DNA of 64,000 bases from Eubacterium sp. (lineage in GTDB: Bacteria; Bacillota; Clostridia; Peptostreptococcales; Anaerovoracaceae). Of this stretch, positions 26,669 to 36,662 are shown piece by piece (within the stretch, counting starts at the first letter, position 1; every line of letters begins with the position of its first letter). The position numbers and the translations under genes are program-made. The stretch is from the NCBI GenBank assembly GCA_017533915.1, contig JAFWHX010000005.1, positions 1 to 64,000 of the forward strand, read 5' to 3'. The notes beneath the pieces were generated by a model that was given only the letters and a program-made list of their open reading frames with translations, did no database searches and had not been told where the DNA came from.

Positions 26669-27313
26669 ATGGTAAGAACGATTTTGTTAGGACCTCCGGG
26701 AGCGGGCAAAGGAACGCAGGCGGAGAGAATGATCGAGAAGTATGGCATCCCTCACATCTCGACGGGTGACATCTTCAGAGAGAATATCAAAAACGGTACT
26801 GAGCTCGGAAAGAAAGCCCAGGAATACATGAACAAGGGCGAGCTCGTTCCAGATGATCTCGTGTGCGAGATCGCGACAGACAGGCTTAAGAAGGATGACT
26901 GCAAGAACGGATTCCTTCTGGACGGATTCCCGAGAACTGTATATCAGGCTCAGAAGCTTGATGAGTTCCTCGCAGGCCGCGGAGAGAAGCTTGACAAGGT
27001 CATCGATCTGGAAGTAAGCGATGAGGAGCTTATGAAGAGGATCACAGGAAGACGCGTATGCAAAGAGTGCGGAGCGACATTCCACGTGGTCAACTTCCCG
27101 CCGGCAGTACCTGGCAAATGCGACAAGTGCGGCGGGATCCTGATCCAGAGAGCGGACGACAATGAGGAGACCGCAAAGAACAGGATCGACGTATACAACA
27201 GAGAGACAAAGCCTCTCGTTGACTACTACGAGAAGTCCGGCAATATCGTTCATATCGACGGCATGATCTCTCCGGATAAAACATTTGAAGACATTGTGAA
27301 GGTTCTCGGGTAG
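26669..27313 (+). CDS. adk: Adenylate kinase
   Basis: Adenylate kinase balances ATP, ADP and AMP. The 214 residues include the P-loop GPPGAGKGT, the DGFPRT motif and a zinc-binding lid with CKECGATFH...CDKCGG. In many relatives map follows; here infA does. Confidence 0.99.
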   Translation: MVRTILLGPPGAGKGTQAERMIEKYGIPHISTGDIFRENIKNGTELGKKAQEYMNKGELVPDDLVCEIATDRLKKDDCKNGFLLDGFPRTVYQAQKLDEFLAGRGEKLDKVIDLEVSDEELMKRITGRRVCKECGATFHVVNFPPAVPGKCDKCGGILIQRADDNEETAKNRIDVYNRETKPLVDYYEKSGNIVHIDGMISPDKTFEDIVKVLG

Positions 27314-27343
27314 CGTGGCTGCCGGAGATCAGTGAGGTGAAAT

Positions 27344-27565
27344 ATGGCGAAAAAAGACGTCATTGAAGTAATGGGCACCGTCGTGGACGCTCAGCCGAAT
27401 GCAATGTTCAAGGTCAAGCTTGAGAACGGGTTCGAGATTCTCGCACACATCTCAGGCAAGATCAGGATGAATTATATCAGGATCCTTCCGGGAGACAAGG
27501 TCAAGGTGGAACTTTCACCGTACGATCTTACGCGCGGCAGGATCACATGGAGAGACAAGGGCTGA
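27344..27565 (+). CDS. infA: Translation initiation factor IF-1
   Basis: The 73-residue OB-fold protein occupies the A site during initiation. Motifs [19 protein letters not shown] and [16 protein letters not shown] are typical. It directly follows adk; the usual map gene between them is missing. Confidence 0.99.
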   Translation: MAKKDVIEVMGTVVDAQPNAMFKVKLENGFEILAHISGKIRMNYIRILPGDKVKVELSPYDLTRGRITWRDKG

Positions 27566-27648
27566 TATCTCAGGGAGCAAAATCCTGACTGCACAGGTTG
27601 ACGAAGCCTGACAATGCAGGGAGCAAAGCCTGGAATGGAGGATCTAAA

Positions 27649-27762
27649 ATGAAAGTAAGAGCTTCAGTAAAGCCGATCTGCGACAAGTGCAAGGTCATCA
27701 AGAGACATGGCAAGGTCATGGTCATCTGTGAGAACCCAAAGCATAAGCAGAGACAGGGCTAA
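27649..27762 (+). CDS. rpmJ: 50S ribosomal protein L36
   Basis: A 37-residue protein with the zinc pattern C-x2-C and a later Cys/His pair (CDKCK, CENPKH). The start is fixed by TGGAGG. The 83-base gap behind infA holds two GGGAGCAAA(G/A) repeats. Confidence 0.97.
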   Translation: MKVRASVKPICDKCKVIKRHGKVMVICENPKHKQRQG

Positions 27763-27927
27763 ACAAATAAGATTTTGATTGATCGGCCGGCGGACAGAAT
27801 CATTCCGCCTGCCTGTCATCAGCGCTCCGGGGAGCCGGGTCCTCAGAGCTGTGTTAATATTTTTTCTAAGAACACCTGTCTATATCACTCCCGGAGTTGT
27901 GACGGAAGATAGGAGAAGGAGGAGCGT
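27763..27927 (+). other. Spacer between rpmJ and rpsM with hairpins
   Basis: This 165-base gap is long for the operon. GGCGGA/TCCGCC can pair near 27788-27810 and a run of six T occurs at 27858-27863, but the run does not directly follow the stem. It may carry a control RNA or weak terminator; nothing decisive is visible. Confidence 0.35.
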
Positions 27928-28305
27928 ATGGCTCGTATAGCTGGTGTCGATCTGCCTCGTGAGAAAAGAGTGGAGATCGGACTAACGTACATTTATGGTA
28001 TCGGCCTCACCTCATCCCGCAAGATCCTTGAGGAAGCAGGAGTTGATCCTGACATCCGCGTAAAAGATCTTTCGGAAGAAGATGCCGGCAAGATCAGAAA
28101 GATCATCGACAGCGAATACATGGTTGAAGGTGATCTCAGAAGAGAAGTCTCTATGAACATCAAGAGACTCATGGAGATCGGAAGCTACAGAGGAATAAGA
28201 CACAGAAGAAGTCTTCCGGTCAGAGGTCAGAAGACCAAGACAAACGCAAGGACACGCAAAGGTCCTAAGAAGACAGTTGGAAGAAAGAAAAAAGAAGGGA
28301 AGTAA
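27928..28305 (+). CDS. rpsM: 30S ribosomal protein S13
   Basis: S13 contacts the P-site tRNA and bridges to the large subunit. The 125 residues have [22 protein letters not shown]-type opening and the [21 protein letters not shown] tail. Confidence 0.99.
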   Translation: MARIAGVDLPREKRVEIGLTYIYGIGLTSSRKILEEAGVDPDIRVKDLSEEDAGKIRKIIDSEYMVEGDLRREVSMNIKRLMEIGSYRGIRHRRSLPVRGQKTKTNARTRKGPKKTVGRKKKEGK

Positions 28306-28311
28306 AGTCTG

Positions 28312-28710
28312 ATGCCTAAAACACAGAAAAAAGCTGTAAGAAAAAAGAGAATACAGCGCAAGAACATCGTTAAGGGTCAGGCTCATATCCAGTCTACCTT
28401 TAACAATACACTGGTAACTTTGACAGACATGGACGGAAACGCTCTGTCATGGTCAAGTGCCGGATCACTTGGATTCAGAGGATCCAAGAAGTCCACTCCG
28501 TTCGCAGCACAGATGGCAGCCGAAGAGGCGAGCAAAGCTGCAATGGAGCATGGTCTTAAGACAGTTGAAGTTTATGTAAAGGGACCTGGCTCAGGCAGAG
28601 AAGCAGCTATCAGAGCTCTCGAAGCCGCCGGACTTGAGGTAACGATGATCAAAGATATCACTCCGATCCCTCATAACGGATGCAGGCCTCCGAAGAGAAG
28701 AAGAGTGTAA
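28312..28710 (+). CDS. rpsK: 30S ribosomal protein S11
   Basis: S11 lines the platform. The 132 residues include [19 protein letters not shown] and end with the conserved [11 protein letters not shown]. Confidence 0.99.
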   Translation: MPKTQKKAVRKKRIQRKNIVKGQAHIQSTFNNTLVTLTDMDGNALSWSSAGSLGFRGSKKSTPFAAQMAAEEASKAAMEHGLKTVEVYVKGPGSGREAAIRALEAAGLEVTMIKDITPIPHNGCRPPKRRRV

Positions 28711-28728
28711 CGGAAAGGAGGAATTGAA

Positions 28729-29316
28729 ATGGCAGTAAACAGAGATCCTATACTTAAGAGATGCAGATCACTCGCGATCGACCCAAGTCATCTCGGGATA
28801 TATAAGTCATCGAAAAGAACTCCTTTGCGGAGCAATAAGAAGATGAGCGAATATGGACTTCAGCTTCGTGAGAAGCAGAGAGCCAAGTTCATCTACGGAG
28901 TATTGGAAAAGCAGTTCAGAAACACATTTGACAAGGCAGCCAAGAAGAAGGGGATCACCGGTGAAAACCTCCTCATCATGCTTGAGACAAGACTTGACAA
29001 TGTAGTTTACAGAATGGGCTTTGCAGCTACAAGAAGAGAAGCAAGACAGCTCGTGACACACGGCCACTACACACTGAACGGCAAGAAGGTCAATTCACCT
29101 AGCCAGGAAGTAAAAGTCGGCGACGTCATCAAAGTAAAAGAGAAGAGCCAGAATTCTCCTAAGTTCAAGGAGATCAAGGAGATGCAGATCATGGTACCGT
29201 CATGGCTCTCAGCTGATGCAGAAAAACTCGAGGGCAAGGTAGTTGCTCTCCCGACAAGAGAAGAGATCGATACTCCTATCCAGGAGCACCTGATCGTCGA
29301 GCTCTATTCCAAGTAA
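28729..29316 (+). CDS. rpsD: 30S ribosomal protein S4
   Basis: S4 initiates assembly of the small subunit and often regulates the alpha operon. The 195 residues have the S4 RNA-binding domain ([34 protein letters not shown]). The N terminus has a single Cys, so it is the zinc-free form. Confidence 0.99.
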   Translation: MAVNRDPILKRCRSLAIDPSHLGIYKSSKRTPLRSNKKMSEYGLQLREKQRAKFIYGVLEKQFRNTFDKAAKKKGITGENLLIMLETRLDNVVYRMGFAATRREARQLVTHGHYTLNGKKVNSPSQEVKVGDVIKVKEKSQNSPKFKEIKEMQIMVPSWLSADAEKLEGKVVALPTREEIDTPIQEHLIVELYSK

Positions 29317-29376
29317 TATTTGCTTTTGCTGAAAGAAAAAAGCACTTTAAGTTTGGAATCACAAGGAGGTTTTTAA

Positions 29377-30318
29377 GTGATAGAATTCGAAAAACCAACC
29401 ATCAGTAAAGAAGTATCTGACGACGGTAAATATGGTAAGTTCACTGTTCAGCCTCTCCAGAGAGGATACGGCACTACGCTTGGAAATGCGATGAGAAGGA
29501 TCCTCCTTTCATCACTTCCGGGAGCAGCTGTTACCTCAGTGAAGATCGACACAGTTCTTCATGAATTTTCAACGATCCCTGGCATCAGAGAAGATGTCAC
29601 AGAGATCATACTGAACCTTAAGAATCTGGCACTCAGGCTTTATTCTGAGGATGAGGACGAAACAGTCGCAGTCATCGATGCGACCGGTCCGTGCGAAGTC
29701 ACGGCAAAGGACATCGTCTGCGGGTCTGATCTGGAGATCTTCAACCCTGATCTTCACATCGCCACTCTGGAAGAAAATGCCAAGCTCTATATGGACATCA
29801 CCATCGCGAAGGGCCGCGGATATGTCTCTGCAGAAGAGAACAAGACAGACAGCATGCCTATCTCAGTTATCCCTGTAGATTCTATCTTCACTCCTGTCCG
29901 CAAGGTGAATTACACGATCAAACCATATAAGGTAGGCCAGGGTGACATTCTGGAGCTGGAGATCTGGACAGACGGTTCCGTTTCTCCTGAAGAGGGAGTG
30001 TCCATCGGCGCAAAGATCATGCAGGAGCATCTGTCCCTGTTCATGTCTCTTGACGCCGCGGCCAACGGTCTTGAGTTCATGGTAGAAAAGGAAGAGAACC
30101 AGAAAGAGAAGGCTCTGGAAATGACGATCGAGGAGCTGGAATTCACCCAGCGTCCGCTGAACTGCCTTAAGAGAGCCGGTATCAATACCGTTGAAGAACT
30201 TATCAAGCAGAGTCCTGAGGACATGATGAAGGTAAGGAACTTCGGCAAGAAGTCGCTTGATGAAGTCAAGGCGAAGCTTGCTGAGCTCGGACTTTCAATG
30301 AATTCAGGGAACGAATAA
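29377..30318 (+). CDS. rpoA: RNA polymerase alpha subunit
   Basis: Alpha dimerises to start polymerase assembly and contacts UP elements through its C-terminal domain. The 313 residues have both domains (N-terminal [21 protein letters not shown]-terminal [13 protein letters not shown]). It starts with GTG 29377 after AAGGAGG. Confidence 0.99.
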   Translation: MIEFEKPTISKEVSDDGKYGKFTVQPLQRGYGTTLGNAMRRILLSSLPGAAVTSVKIDTVLHEFSTIPGIREDVTEIILNLKNLALRLYSEDEDETVAVIDATGPCEVTAKDIVCGSDLEIFNPDLHIATLEENAKLYMDITIAKGRGYVSAEENKTDSMPISVIPVDSIFTPVRKVNYTIKPYKVGQGDILELEIWTDGSVSPEEGVSIGAKIMQEHLSLFMSLDAAANGLEFMVEKEENQKEKALEMTIEELEFTQRPLNCLKRAGINTVEELIKQSPEDMMKVRNFGKKSLDEVKAKLAELGLSMNSGNE

Positions 30319-30345
30319 TTTATACGGGAGATCGGAGGTAAGACA

Positions 30346-30687
30346 ATGCCAGGATATAGAAAACTGGGCAGAGAATCCGCTCACAGAAAGGCCATGCTGC
30401 GCAACCTCGTAACTGACCTTTTCAGAAATGAGCGCATTTCCACCACAGATACCAGGGCAAAGGAAGCGAAGAGAGAGGCTGAGAAGCTGATCACTGTCGC
30501 AAAGAAGGGCGGACTTCACGCAAGACGTCAGGCGCTGGGTTATATTTATGACGAAGCTGTCGTTACTAAGCTGTTTGACGATATCGCAAAGAGATATGAG
30601 TCAAGACAGGGCGGATACACCAGGATCCTCAAGCTTGGACCAAGAAGAGGTGACGATGCTGAGGTAGTATTCCTCGAGCTGGTGTAG
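30346..30687 (+). CDS. rplQ: 50S ribosomal protein L17
   Basis: The 113 residues match L17 ([37 protein letters not shown]). It is the last gene of the operon; a terminator follows and the ECF genes that often come next are elsewhere (1770-4297). Confidence 0.99.
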   Translation: MPGYRKLGRESAHRKAMLRNLVTDLFRNERISTTDTRAKEAKREAEKLITVAKKGGLHARRQALGYIYDEAVVTKLFDDIAKRYESRQGGYTRILKLGPRRGDDAEVVFLELV

Positions 30688-30722
30688 CCTGTGGAATTTT
30701 GACAGACTAGTTGACTGATTTC

Positions 30723-30750
30723 GGGCTGCGCTTCACGGCGCAGCCCTTTT
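30723..30750 (+). terminator. Terminator of the ribosomal superoperon
   Basis: GGGCTGCGC/GCGCAGCCC is a perfect 9-bp stem with a 6-base loop followed by TTTT. Confidence 0.85.
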
Positions 30751-30834
30751 CACATTATCGATCAAAATCTTCTGCATGAGGTTAGCGAGAGTGATATCGG
30801 TACTCGCTGATGCAGATATTATAAGGAGCATTTA

Positions 30835-31869
30835 ATGGAAATGGAGATGGACTTCATACGCAAGCTCCCTACGCCGCAGGAAATAAAGGAACAGTTTCCT
30901 GTGGATGCGGAGATCACGCGTGTGAAGGAGGAACGAGACGAGGAGATCGCGAAGATATTCTCGGACAATGAGGATAAGTTCATACTCATAATAGGGCCGT
31001 GCTCTGCGGATAACGAGGATTCAGTTTGTGAATATATGAGCAGGCTCGCTGAGGTTAGCGAGCACGTGAAGGACAGGCTGTTCATAATCCCGAGGTGCTA
31101 TACGGGCAAGCCGAGGACTGTCGGAGTAGGGTACAAAGGTATGGTGCACCAGCCTGACCCGGATAAGCCCGAAGACATGCTCGCAGGCCTCATCGCGATC
31201 AGGGGCATGCATACCAGGATCGCTAAAGAGACAGGATTCACATGCGCTGAAGAGATGCTTTACCCGGAGAATCACAGATATCTGTCGGACTTGCTCGCAT
31301 ATGTGGCTATCGGAGCACGCTCGGTAGAGGACCAGCACCACAGGCAGGTGGCAAGCGGTATAGGGGTCCCTGCGGGGATGAAGAATCCTACTGAAGGAGA
31401 CCTTTCTGTGATGATGAATTCGATACTCGCTGCTCAGCACGAGCACACGTTCATCTATCGCGGCTGGGAAGTAAAATCAAAGGGCAACTCATTTGCTCAC
31501 GCCATACTTCGCGGCTATGTTGACCAGTATGGACTCGCGCATCCTAACTATCATTATGAGGATCTGGAGCACCTGCTTCAGCTCTATAGTGAGAAGGATT
31601 ACAAGAATCCGTGCGCGATAATAGATACGAATCATTCCAATTCCGGGAAAAAGTATGAGGAGCAGATAAGGATAGCCAAGGATGTCATGCATTCCAGACA
31701 TGAGGATCCCGAGATCAGAAAGCTCGTTAAGGGACTGATGATCGAGAGCTATCTTGTGGACGGCTGCCAGCCTGCCGGAGGCGGGACGTATGGGCAGTCA
31801 ATCACAGATCCATGCCTGGGCTGGGAGAAGACAGAGAAGCTGATCTACGATCTTGCTGAGCTGGTTTAA
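30835..31869 (+). CDS. aroF: 3-deoxy-7-phosphoheptulonate synthase, class I
   Basis: DAHP synthase joins phosphoenolpyruvate and erythrose 4-phosphate in the first step of the shikimate pathway. The 344 residues show the class I (AroF/G/H) motifs: IIGPCSADN, PRCYTGKPRT, GARSVEDQHHR, ASGIGVPAGMKNPTEGD and DTNHSNSGK. AAGGAG lies 13 bases before ATG 30835. Which aromatic amino acid inhibits it cannot be told from sequence. It stands alone after the ribosomal operon. Confidence 0.95.
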   Translation: MEMEMDFIRKLPTPQEIKEQFPVDAEITRVKEERDEEIAKIFSDNEDKFILIIGPCSADNEDSVCEYMSRLAEVSEHVKDRLFIIPRCYTGKPRTVGVGYKGMVHQPDPDKPEDMLAGLIAIRGMHTRIAKETGFTCAEEMLYPENHRYLSDLLAYVAIGARSVEDQHHRQVASGIGVPAGMKNPTEGDLSVMMNSILAAQHEHTFIYRGWEVKSKGNSFAHAILRGYVDQYGLAHPNYHYEDLEHLLQLYSEKDYKNPCAIIDTNHSNSGKKYEEQIRIAKDVMHSRHEDPEIRKLVKGLMIESYLVDGCQPAGGGTYGQSITDPCLGWEKTEKLIYDLAELV

Positions 31870-31895
31870 TGCGTTAAAATAGTGTCTATAACAGG

Positions 31896-31923
31896 TTGAC
31901 TTTACTTGCTCTTATGGTACAAT
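31896..31923 (+). promoter_or_regulatory. Strong promoter upstream of the leader RNA
   Basis: TTGACT at 31896-31901, 16 bases, TACAAT at 31918-31923. Transcription would begin near 31930, over 300 bases before the next start codon. Confidence 0.7.
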
Positions 31924-31929
31924 GAAATT

Positions 31930-32115
31930 GCTAAGATTTTTTAAGTAAATCTTGCAGCTACATCAGAAAGGACCGGGATGGGTATGTTCATGAAAGCCTG
32001 CATGAAAACAGCCGGATTTGTCTGGACAGTCTGGATGACCGATTCTTTTGCATGCCGAAAATAATGTTATAACACCTGTCTGCATCAGTGAAAACGAAGC
32101 AGACGGGTTTTTGTT
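31930..32115 (+). ncRNA. Putative sRNA or attenuated leader of unknown class
   Basis: A stretch of about 185 nt runs from the predicted start to an intrinsic terminator and contains no credible reading frame. Local hairpins include AAGATTT/AAATCTT (near 31934-31954) and TTCATG/CATGAA (near 31988-32008). GTCTGGACAGTCTGGA is an internal direct repeat. I compared it with the consensus of common riboswitches from memory and none fitted; 6S RNA has the right size but the closing stem is not evident. Confidence 0.45.
32075..32115 (+). terminator. Intrinsic terminator inside the leader
   Basis: CCTGTCTGC (32075-32083) pairs with GCAGACGGG (32099-32107) with one G-T wobble; TTTTTGTT follows. Confidence 0.75.
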
Positions 32116-32246
32116 ATAAGGATGAACTATCTTTCTATATAACCTGAGATCAGGTCTGGACCCCCACTGGACCGGATGGACGGTAATAAAGGGAGATATT
32201 TCGGGATTACTGTTTTTTTGTTGTTAATGGTTCAAGGAGGAAAAGG

Positions 32247-35200
32247 ATGAGCAAGACAATGAAAAAAGTATCAGCACTGCTGCTCGCGCTGCTGATGATC
32301 ATCACGTTCATGCCTATGACTCAGGAAGCTGCTTTTGCTGCTAAAAAAGCAAAGAAGCCTGGTAAAGTAACCAAGCTAAAAGCCAAAGAAAAAGACGGCA
32401 AGATCACCGTTTCCTGGAAAAAGGCAAAGAATGCGAAGAAGTACACAGTAACTATCAAAGACAACACGACCAAGCTTTCTTCTAACAAGACTGTTAAGAA
32501 GACAAAGATGTCATTCAAGGGCCAGTTCAGCACAAAGTACACCATCTCTGTAAAGGGTGTAAACGGAAAGAAAAAGGGAAAGGCTGCGAAGACAACTATT
32601 CAGCTTGGAATGGATCCAACGATAGAGAAGGCATTGGAAGAAGCACTTGCTGCATATCTTGCACTGCTGATCGACAAGACTGCAACAGATGCGGAACTCA
32701 AGCAGGCCAAGAAGAATCTGGAAACTGCTCAGAAGGCATATGACAAGCTGGACCAGGAAGCAAGAGCTCAGCTCAGCACTGCTACTGAACTTGCACATTC
32801 AGATTGGAACCCAGAAGTAAAAGATGCCATCAACGCTATGATCACAGCTAACAAGGGCAAAGCTAACAAGTACGTCGTATTCGACTTCGATAACACATGC
32901 TCGATCTTCGACGTTGAGGAACAGCTCGCCATCTATCAGCTGCAGACAATGGCATTCGACGAGACAGTTGATGCTGCAAAGCTCGAAGATATGCTGAAGA
33001 CACAGCTCAAGCCAAAATACTTCAAGCAGGCAGCTCCAGCAAGCGGTGATTACTGCGATAATGCTGATGCTACATATCAGGATTGGATCGACGATATCAC
33101 AGCAGCATATCAGAAACTGCTGGATAAGGGCTATACATTCACACCTGCAGGCCTTTCAGAAGAAGACCAGGCTAAGATCCAGGCAGACGATGACTGGAAA
33201 GAATTTGCCACAAAGATGAGAGCTATGTATGACTGCGTATTCGATTCAGAATCCGCTGCTGTAGCATATCCTTGGGTTCTTTACTGGTTCACAGGCATGA
33301 CACACAAGGAAGTATACGACCTTGCGTTCAGATCACACAGCTACTACAAGAATGTACCATCCACTTATGAAACATGGGTGACCGCTGGCGAAGGATCCAA
33401 GATCGGTGCTGTATCATATGAATGGACATCAGGAACTCAGGTATCAGAGAATATCAATGAGCTCATGGCTGCTCTTGATAACAATGGAATAGACGTATGG
33501 GTATGCTCTGCATCCGCTACAGACCCGATCAGAGCTGCTATCGACGTTTGGGGACTCCATGACCACGTTACCGGAATGCTGGCTATGACCAACGTTTATG
33601 AGAACGGTGCATATGTAAATGAGTATGACTATGAGACAGGCTATGCATGCATCCCGACAAAGGGTGATGTATCCGAGGCTGGATGGACATACGGAACAGA
33701 TCCTACAAAGGCTCAGACACAGGGCAAGGGCAAAGTAACTGCTATCCAGAACGTATGCGGAAAGAAATATGGCTGCGGACCTATCGCAGGCTTCATGGAT
33801 TCCACAGGAGACTACAACTTCTGCACAGAGTTCGAAGACCTCGAGGTAGTTCTTTGCTTCAACAGAGCTAACCGTAAGGTTACAGACGGCGGCGGCGTCA
33901 TCGCTGAAGTTGCCTGCTATCAGGGTGATGTAGTATATGCCGATGCTGCTGACAGATATGCTGCAGCACGTACAGATGGCGATACACTGTATGTACTCCA
34001 GGGTCGTGAGGAGAATGGATTCAGAGGACTCAGACCTACAAGAAAGACTATGAGACTTGGCAAGGACAAGGAAGCACTCTTCAGAGAAGACAAGAATGAG
34101 CAGCAGCTTCAGTACATGATCGATGAAAAGATGGATGTAGAAGATGCTATCAATGAATTTGCTCGTAAGAAGGCTGCAGATGCTTCAACTAATGTTCTCG
34201 GATTCAAATATGGATTCCTGAAGAAGTACTCTGGATATCATTCACAGGGTGCAGCTCCAGAGGCTCCTGTATCAAAGCTTGAGCTTGACTCATGGAACAC
34301 AGAGGTCAAGGATGCTATCAATGATATGATCGCTAACAACGATGATCCTACAGCTTACGCAGTATTCGACTTCGATAACACATGCTCGATCTTCGACGTT
34401 GAGGAACAGCTCGCTATCTATCAGCTGCAGACAATGTCATTCGACGAGACAATTGATGCTGCAAAGCTTGAAGAAATTCTTAAGACAGAACTGAATCCTG
34501 ATTACTTCACAGAGCCAGCTCCTTACAGTGGTGATTACTGCAAAGATCACCCAGAAGCGACATATCAGGATTGGATCGATGATATCGTAGCTGCATTCAC
34601 AAAGCTCGATGAAACATATGACTTCACACCTGCAGGACTCACACCGGATCAGCAGGCGGCTATCCAGAAGACAGATGAATGGAAAGAATTTGCTACAAAG
34701 ATGAGAGCCATGTATGACCTCGTATATGATTCAGAGTCTGCAGCAGTAGCTTATCCATGGGTACTTTACTGGTTCACAGGAATGACTGAGCAGGAAGTTT
34801 ATGATCTTGCCAAGGCTTCACACACATTCTTCAAGTCAGTTGAATCTGAGTACAGGACCTGGGTAACTGAAGGTGAAGGCTCCAAGTGCGGCAGAGTCGA
34901 GTACGAGTGGACATATGGTACACAGGTATCTGAAAACATCAATGAGCTCATGAAGACTCTTGATGAGAACGGAATCGACGTATGGGTATGCTCAGCATCT
35001 GCTACAGATCCTATCAGAGCTGCTATCGATGTCTGGGGACTCCATGACTATGTAACAGGTATGATGGCTATGACCAACAAGCTCGATGCTGATGGCAAGT
35101 ACATCAACGAGTATGATTGGGAAGGCGGAAATGCCTGGTTAGCAGAACCTGACGGAGAATGGGAGAAGGATACAGAGCTTCAGAAGACACAGACACAGGG

Positions 35201-35783
35201 CAAGGGCAAAGTCCTCGCTATTCAGAACGTTCTTTATCCTAAGTATGAAGATCATGGCCCGATCGCAGGCTTCATGGATTCCACAGGTGACTACAACTTC
35301 TGCACAGAGTTCGACTCACTTGAAACTGTCGTCTGCTTCAACAGAGCTTCACGTAAAGTAACAGATGGCGGCGGCGTTATTGCTGAACTCGCTTGCTATC
35401 AGGCTGACACTCTTGGCTATGATTTCGCTAAGGCTAATCGTTCTGGTGACACGCTGTATGTACTCCAGGGTCGTGAAGAGAATGGCTTGAGATCACTCAG
35501 ACCTTCAAGAAAGACCATGAGACTTGGTAAGACTGAGGAGAAACTCTTCAGAGATGAACAGAACCAGGCACAGGTTGATAAGATGGTAGAGTTTAAGATG
35601 GATACAGAAACTGTCGTCAACGACTTTGCTATCAAGACAGCTGCTGATGATCCTAAGTATGCATTCCCATTCAAGTATGGATTCGTATATGGTAAGCCAG
35701 GTGAGGGACTTGGTCCTAAGTTCCAGGATGACAAGTACAATCCAGATGCACTTGACTTCAGCGGATATCATTCACAGGCATAG
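32247..35783 (+). CDS. Secreted protein with two tandem HAD phosphatase domains
   Basis: The 1178-residue product begins with a signal peptide (about 1-31, ending AAFAA), then a Lys-rich fibronectin III-like domain (about 35-115) and a short helical linker. Two long repeats follow, offset by about 495 residues, both with full HAD motifs: the DFDNT nucleophile site at residues 213-217 and 708-712, VWVCSASATDP (motif II), and GFMDSTGDYN with Asp 518/522 and 1011/1015 (motif IV). Both end in SGYHSQ. A secreted phosphatase, possibly for phosphocholine-like or other small phosphoesters, is inferred; the substrate is unknown. No cell-wall anchor is seen. AAGGAGG lies upstream. Confidence 0.85.
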   Translation: MSKTMKKVSALLLALLMIITFMPMTQEAAFAAKKAKKPGKVTKLKAKEKDGKITVSWKKAKNAKKYTVTIKDNTTKLSSNKTVKKTKMSFKGQFSTKYTISVKGVNGKKKGKAAKTTIQLGMDPTIEKALEEALAAYLALLIDKTATDAELKQAKKNLETAQKAYDKLDQEARAQLSTATELAHSDWNPEVKDAINAMITANKGKANKYVVFDFDNTCSIFDVEEQLAIYQLQTMAFDETVDAAKLEDMLKTQLKPKYFKQAAPASGDYCDNADATYQDWIDDITAAYQKLLDKGYTFTPAGLSEEDQAKIQADDDWKEFATKMRAMYDCVFDSESAAVAYPWVLYWFTGMTHKEVYDLAFRSHSYYKNVPSTYETWVTAGEGSKIGAVSYEWTSGTQVSENINELMAALDNNGIDVWVCSASATDPIRAAIDVWGLHDHVTGMLAMTNVYENGAYVNEYDYETGYACIPTKGDVSEAGWTYGTDPTKAQTQGKGKVTAIQNVCGKKYGCGPIAGFMDSTGDYNFCTEFEDLEVVLCFNRANRKVTDGGGVIAEVACYQGDVVYADAADRYAAARTDGDTLYVLQGREENGFRGLRPTRKTMRLGKDKEALFREDKNEQQLQYMIDEKMDVEDAINEFARKKAADASTNVLGFKYGFLKKYSGYHSQGAAPEAPVSKLELDSWNTEVKDAINDMIANNDDPTAYAVFDFDNTCSIFDVEEQLAIYQLQTMSFDETIDAAKLEEILKTELNPDYFTEPAPYSGDYCKDHPEATYQDWIDDIVAAFTKLDETYDFTPAGLTPDQQAAIQKTDEWKEFATKMRAMYDLVYDSESAAVAYPWVLYWFTGMTEQEVYDLAKASHTFFKSVESEYRTWVTEGEGSKCGRVEYEWTYGTQVSENINELMKTLDENGIDVWVCSASATDPIRAAIDVWGLHDYVTGMMAMTNKLDADGKYINEYDWEGGNAWLAEPDGEWEKDTELQKTQTQGKGKVLAIQNVLYPKYEDHGPIAGFMDSTGDYNFCTEFDSLETVVCFNRASRKVTDGGGVIAELACYQADTLGYDFAKANRSGDTLYVLQGREENGLRSLRPSRKTMRLGKTEEKLFRDEQNQAQVDKMVEFKMDTETVVNDFAIKTAADDPKYAFPFKYGFVYGKPGEGLGPKFQDDKYNPDALDFSGYHSQA

Positions 35784-36016
35784 TTTAAATAGCTTATCCA
35801 TTCCGACCTTGGGGGTCATAAGGCCAGAATGAGGCTGTTATAACAGAGAGCGTGAGCGCCGGGGATATTTCCCCGGCGCTCCGCTTTTCAGTTATTCATA
35901 ATTTGAGATCTATGTTGATGAAATTCCATGTAGGATATTCGTGCTGAGAAGAACGCCAGTCAGAAGAGCGTGCTCTGGGGAATTTAAAAATTGTTAGTAA
36001 AATATAACTCTCGCTC
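35784..36016. other. Spacer after the HAD gene
   Basis: Apart from the terminator at 35854-35889 no feature is supported. The base composition is AT-rich near 35950-36016. Confidence 0.5.
35854..35889 (+). terminator. Terminator of the secreted phosphatase gene
   Basis: GAGCGCCGGGG/CCCCGGCGCTC is a perfect 11-bp stem with an ATATTT loop, followed by CGCTTTT. Confidence 0.85.
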
Positions 36017-36045
36017 TTGACGAGCACCAAAAATGATTCTACAAT
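36017..36045 (+). promoter_or_regulatory. Promoter of the cobalamin riboswitch
   Basis: TTGACG at 36017-36022, 17 bases, TACAAT at 36040-36045. Predicted start near 36052, just ahead of the riboswitch. Confidence 0.7.
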
Positions 36046-36065
36046 TAAAGTGCAATTGAATATGC

Positions 36066-36235
36066 ATTCTATGTTCTTCCGAAAGGAAGCCAAGAGGGAA
36101 GCGGGTGAGAATCCCGCACGGTCCCGCCACTGTGAAATGAGGAGCGTGGTCTGCGGATGTCCACTGGCAGAAATGCCGGGAAGGTGCAGAGTCATGCGAT
36201 GATCCATAAGTCAGGAGACCTGCATAGAATAGTTT
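36066..36235 (+). ncRNA. Cobalamin riboswitch
   Basis: The conserved landmarks of the B12 riboswitch occur in order: GGGAAGCGGGTGAGAATCCCGC near 36096-36117, GGTCCCGCCACTGTGAA near 36120-36136, CCACTGG and GCCGGGAAGGTGC near 36161-36187, and the B12 box AAGTCAGGAGACCTGC near 36208-36223. The element binds adenosyl- or aquocobalamin in other bacteria and normally shuts off transport or synthesis genes. Here no intact reading frame starts for nearly 800 bases downstream, and terminators intervene. Confidence 0.93.
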
Positions 36236-36288
36236 GTCTCCGGCGGTGAACCGGATCGGCAGGCGTGTGCATTACCAGCGAATACGGG

Positions 36289-36312
36289 CTGTGGGCTGAC
36301 CACAGTCCTTTT
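36289..36312 (+). terminator. Possible expression-platform terminator
   Basis: CTGTGG/CCACAG with a GCTGA loop, followed by TCCTTTT, lies about 65 bases after the B12 box. Confidence 0.5.
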
Positions 36313-36385
36313 CGTATGTTTCCTTAGATCAATAATCTGATGTGAACTGTGGCGCCCCAATTGCTTTTCATTCTTTTTCTTTTTT

Positions 36386-36452
36386 GAGGCAGGACCCGTC
36401 ACCCTGCCTCGCTTGCAGGAACCGCCGGCACGTTCAAGCGTGCCGGCTTTTT
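36386..36452 (+). terminator. Two hairpins, the second a strong terminator
   Basis: GAGGCAGG/CCTGCCTC forms near 36386-36410. GCCGGCACG/CGTGCCGGC (36424-36447) has a TTCAAG loop and is followed by TTTTT at 36448-36452. Confidence 0.8.
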
Positions 36453-36662
36453 GTATAAATGAAAACCTCTCGTTCGACGCGGGGATGTGTTTTTGTATGT
36501 TGCCGTATAGATGAAAACAAGGTTGCCACATAGATGGAAACGCTGAAGATATCATATGCTTTGATTATTTGTGTTATACTGTAAGTACTTGCAATAGAAG
36601 AGGCCTGACATAGTAAATTATATCAATATGTATAGGCGAGGTTGGAATAATGAAACACATAA

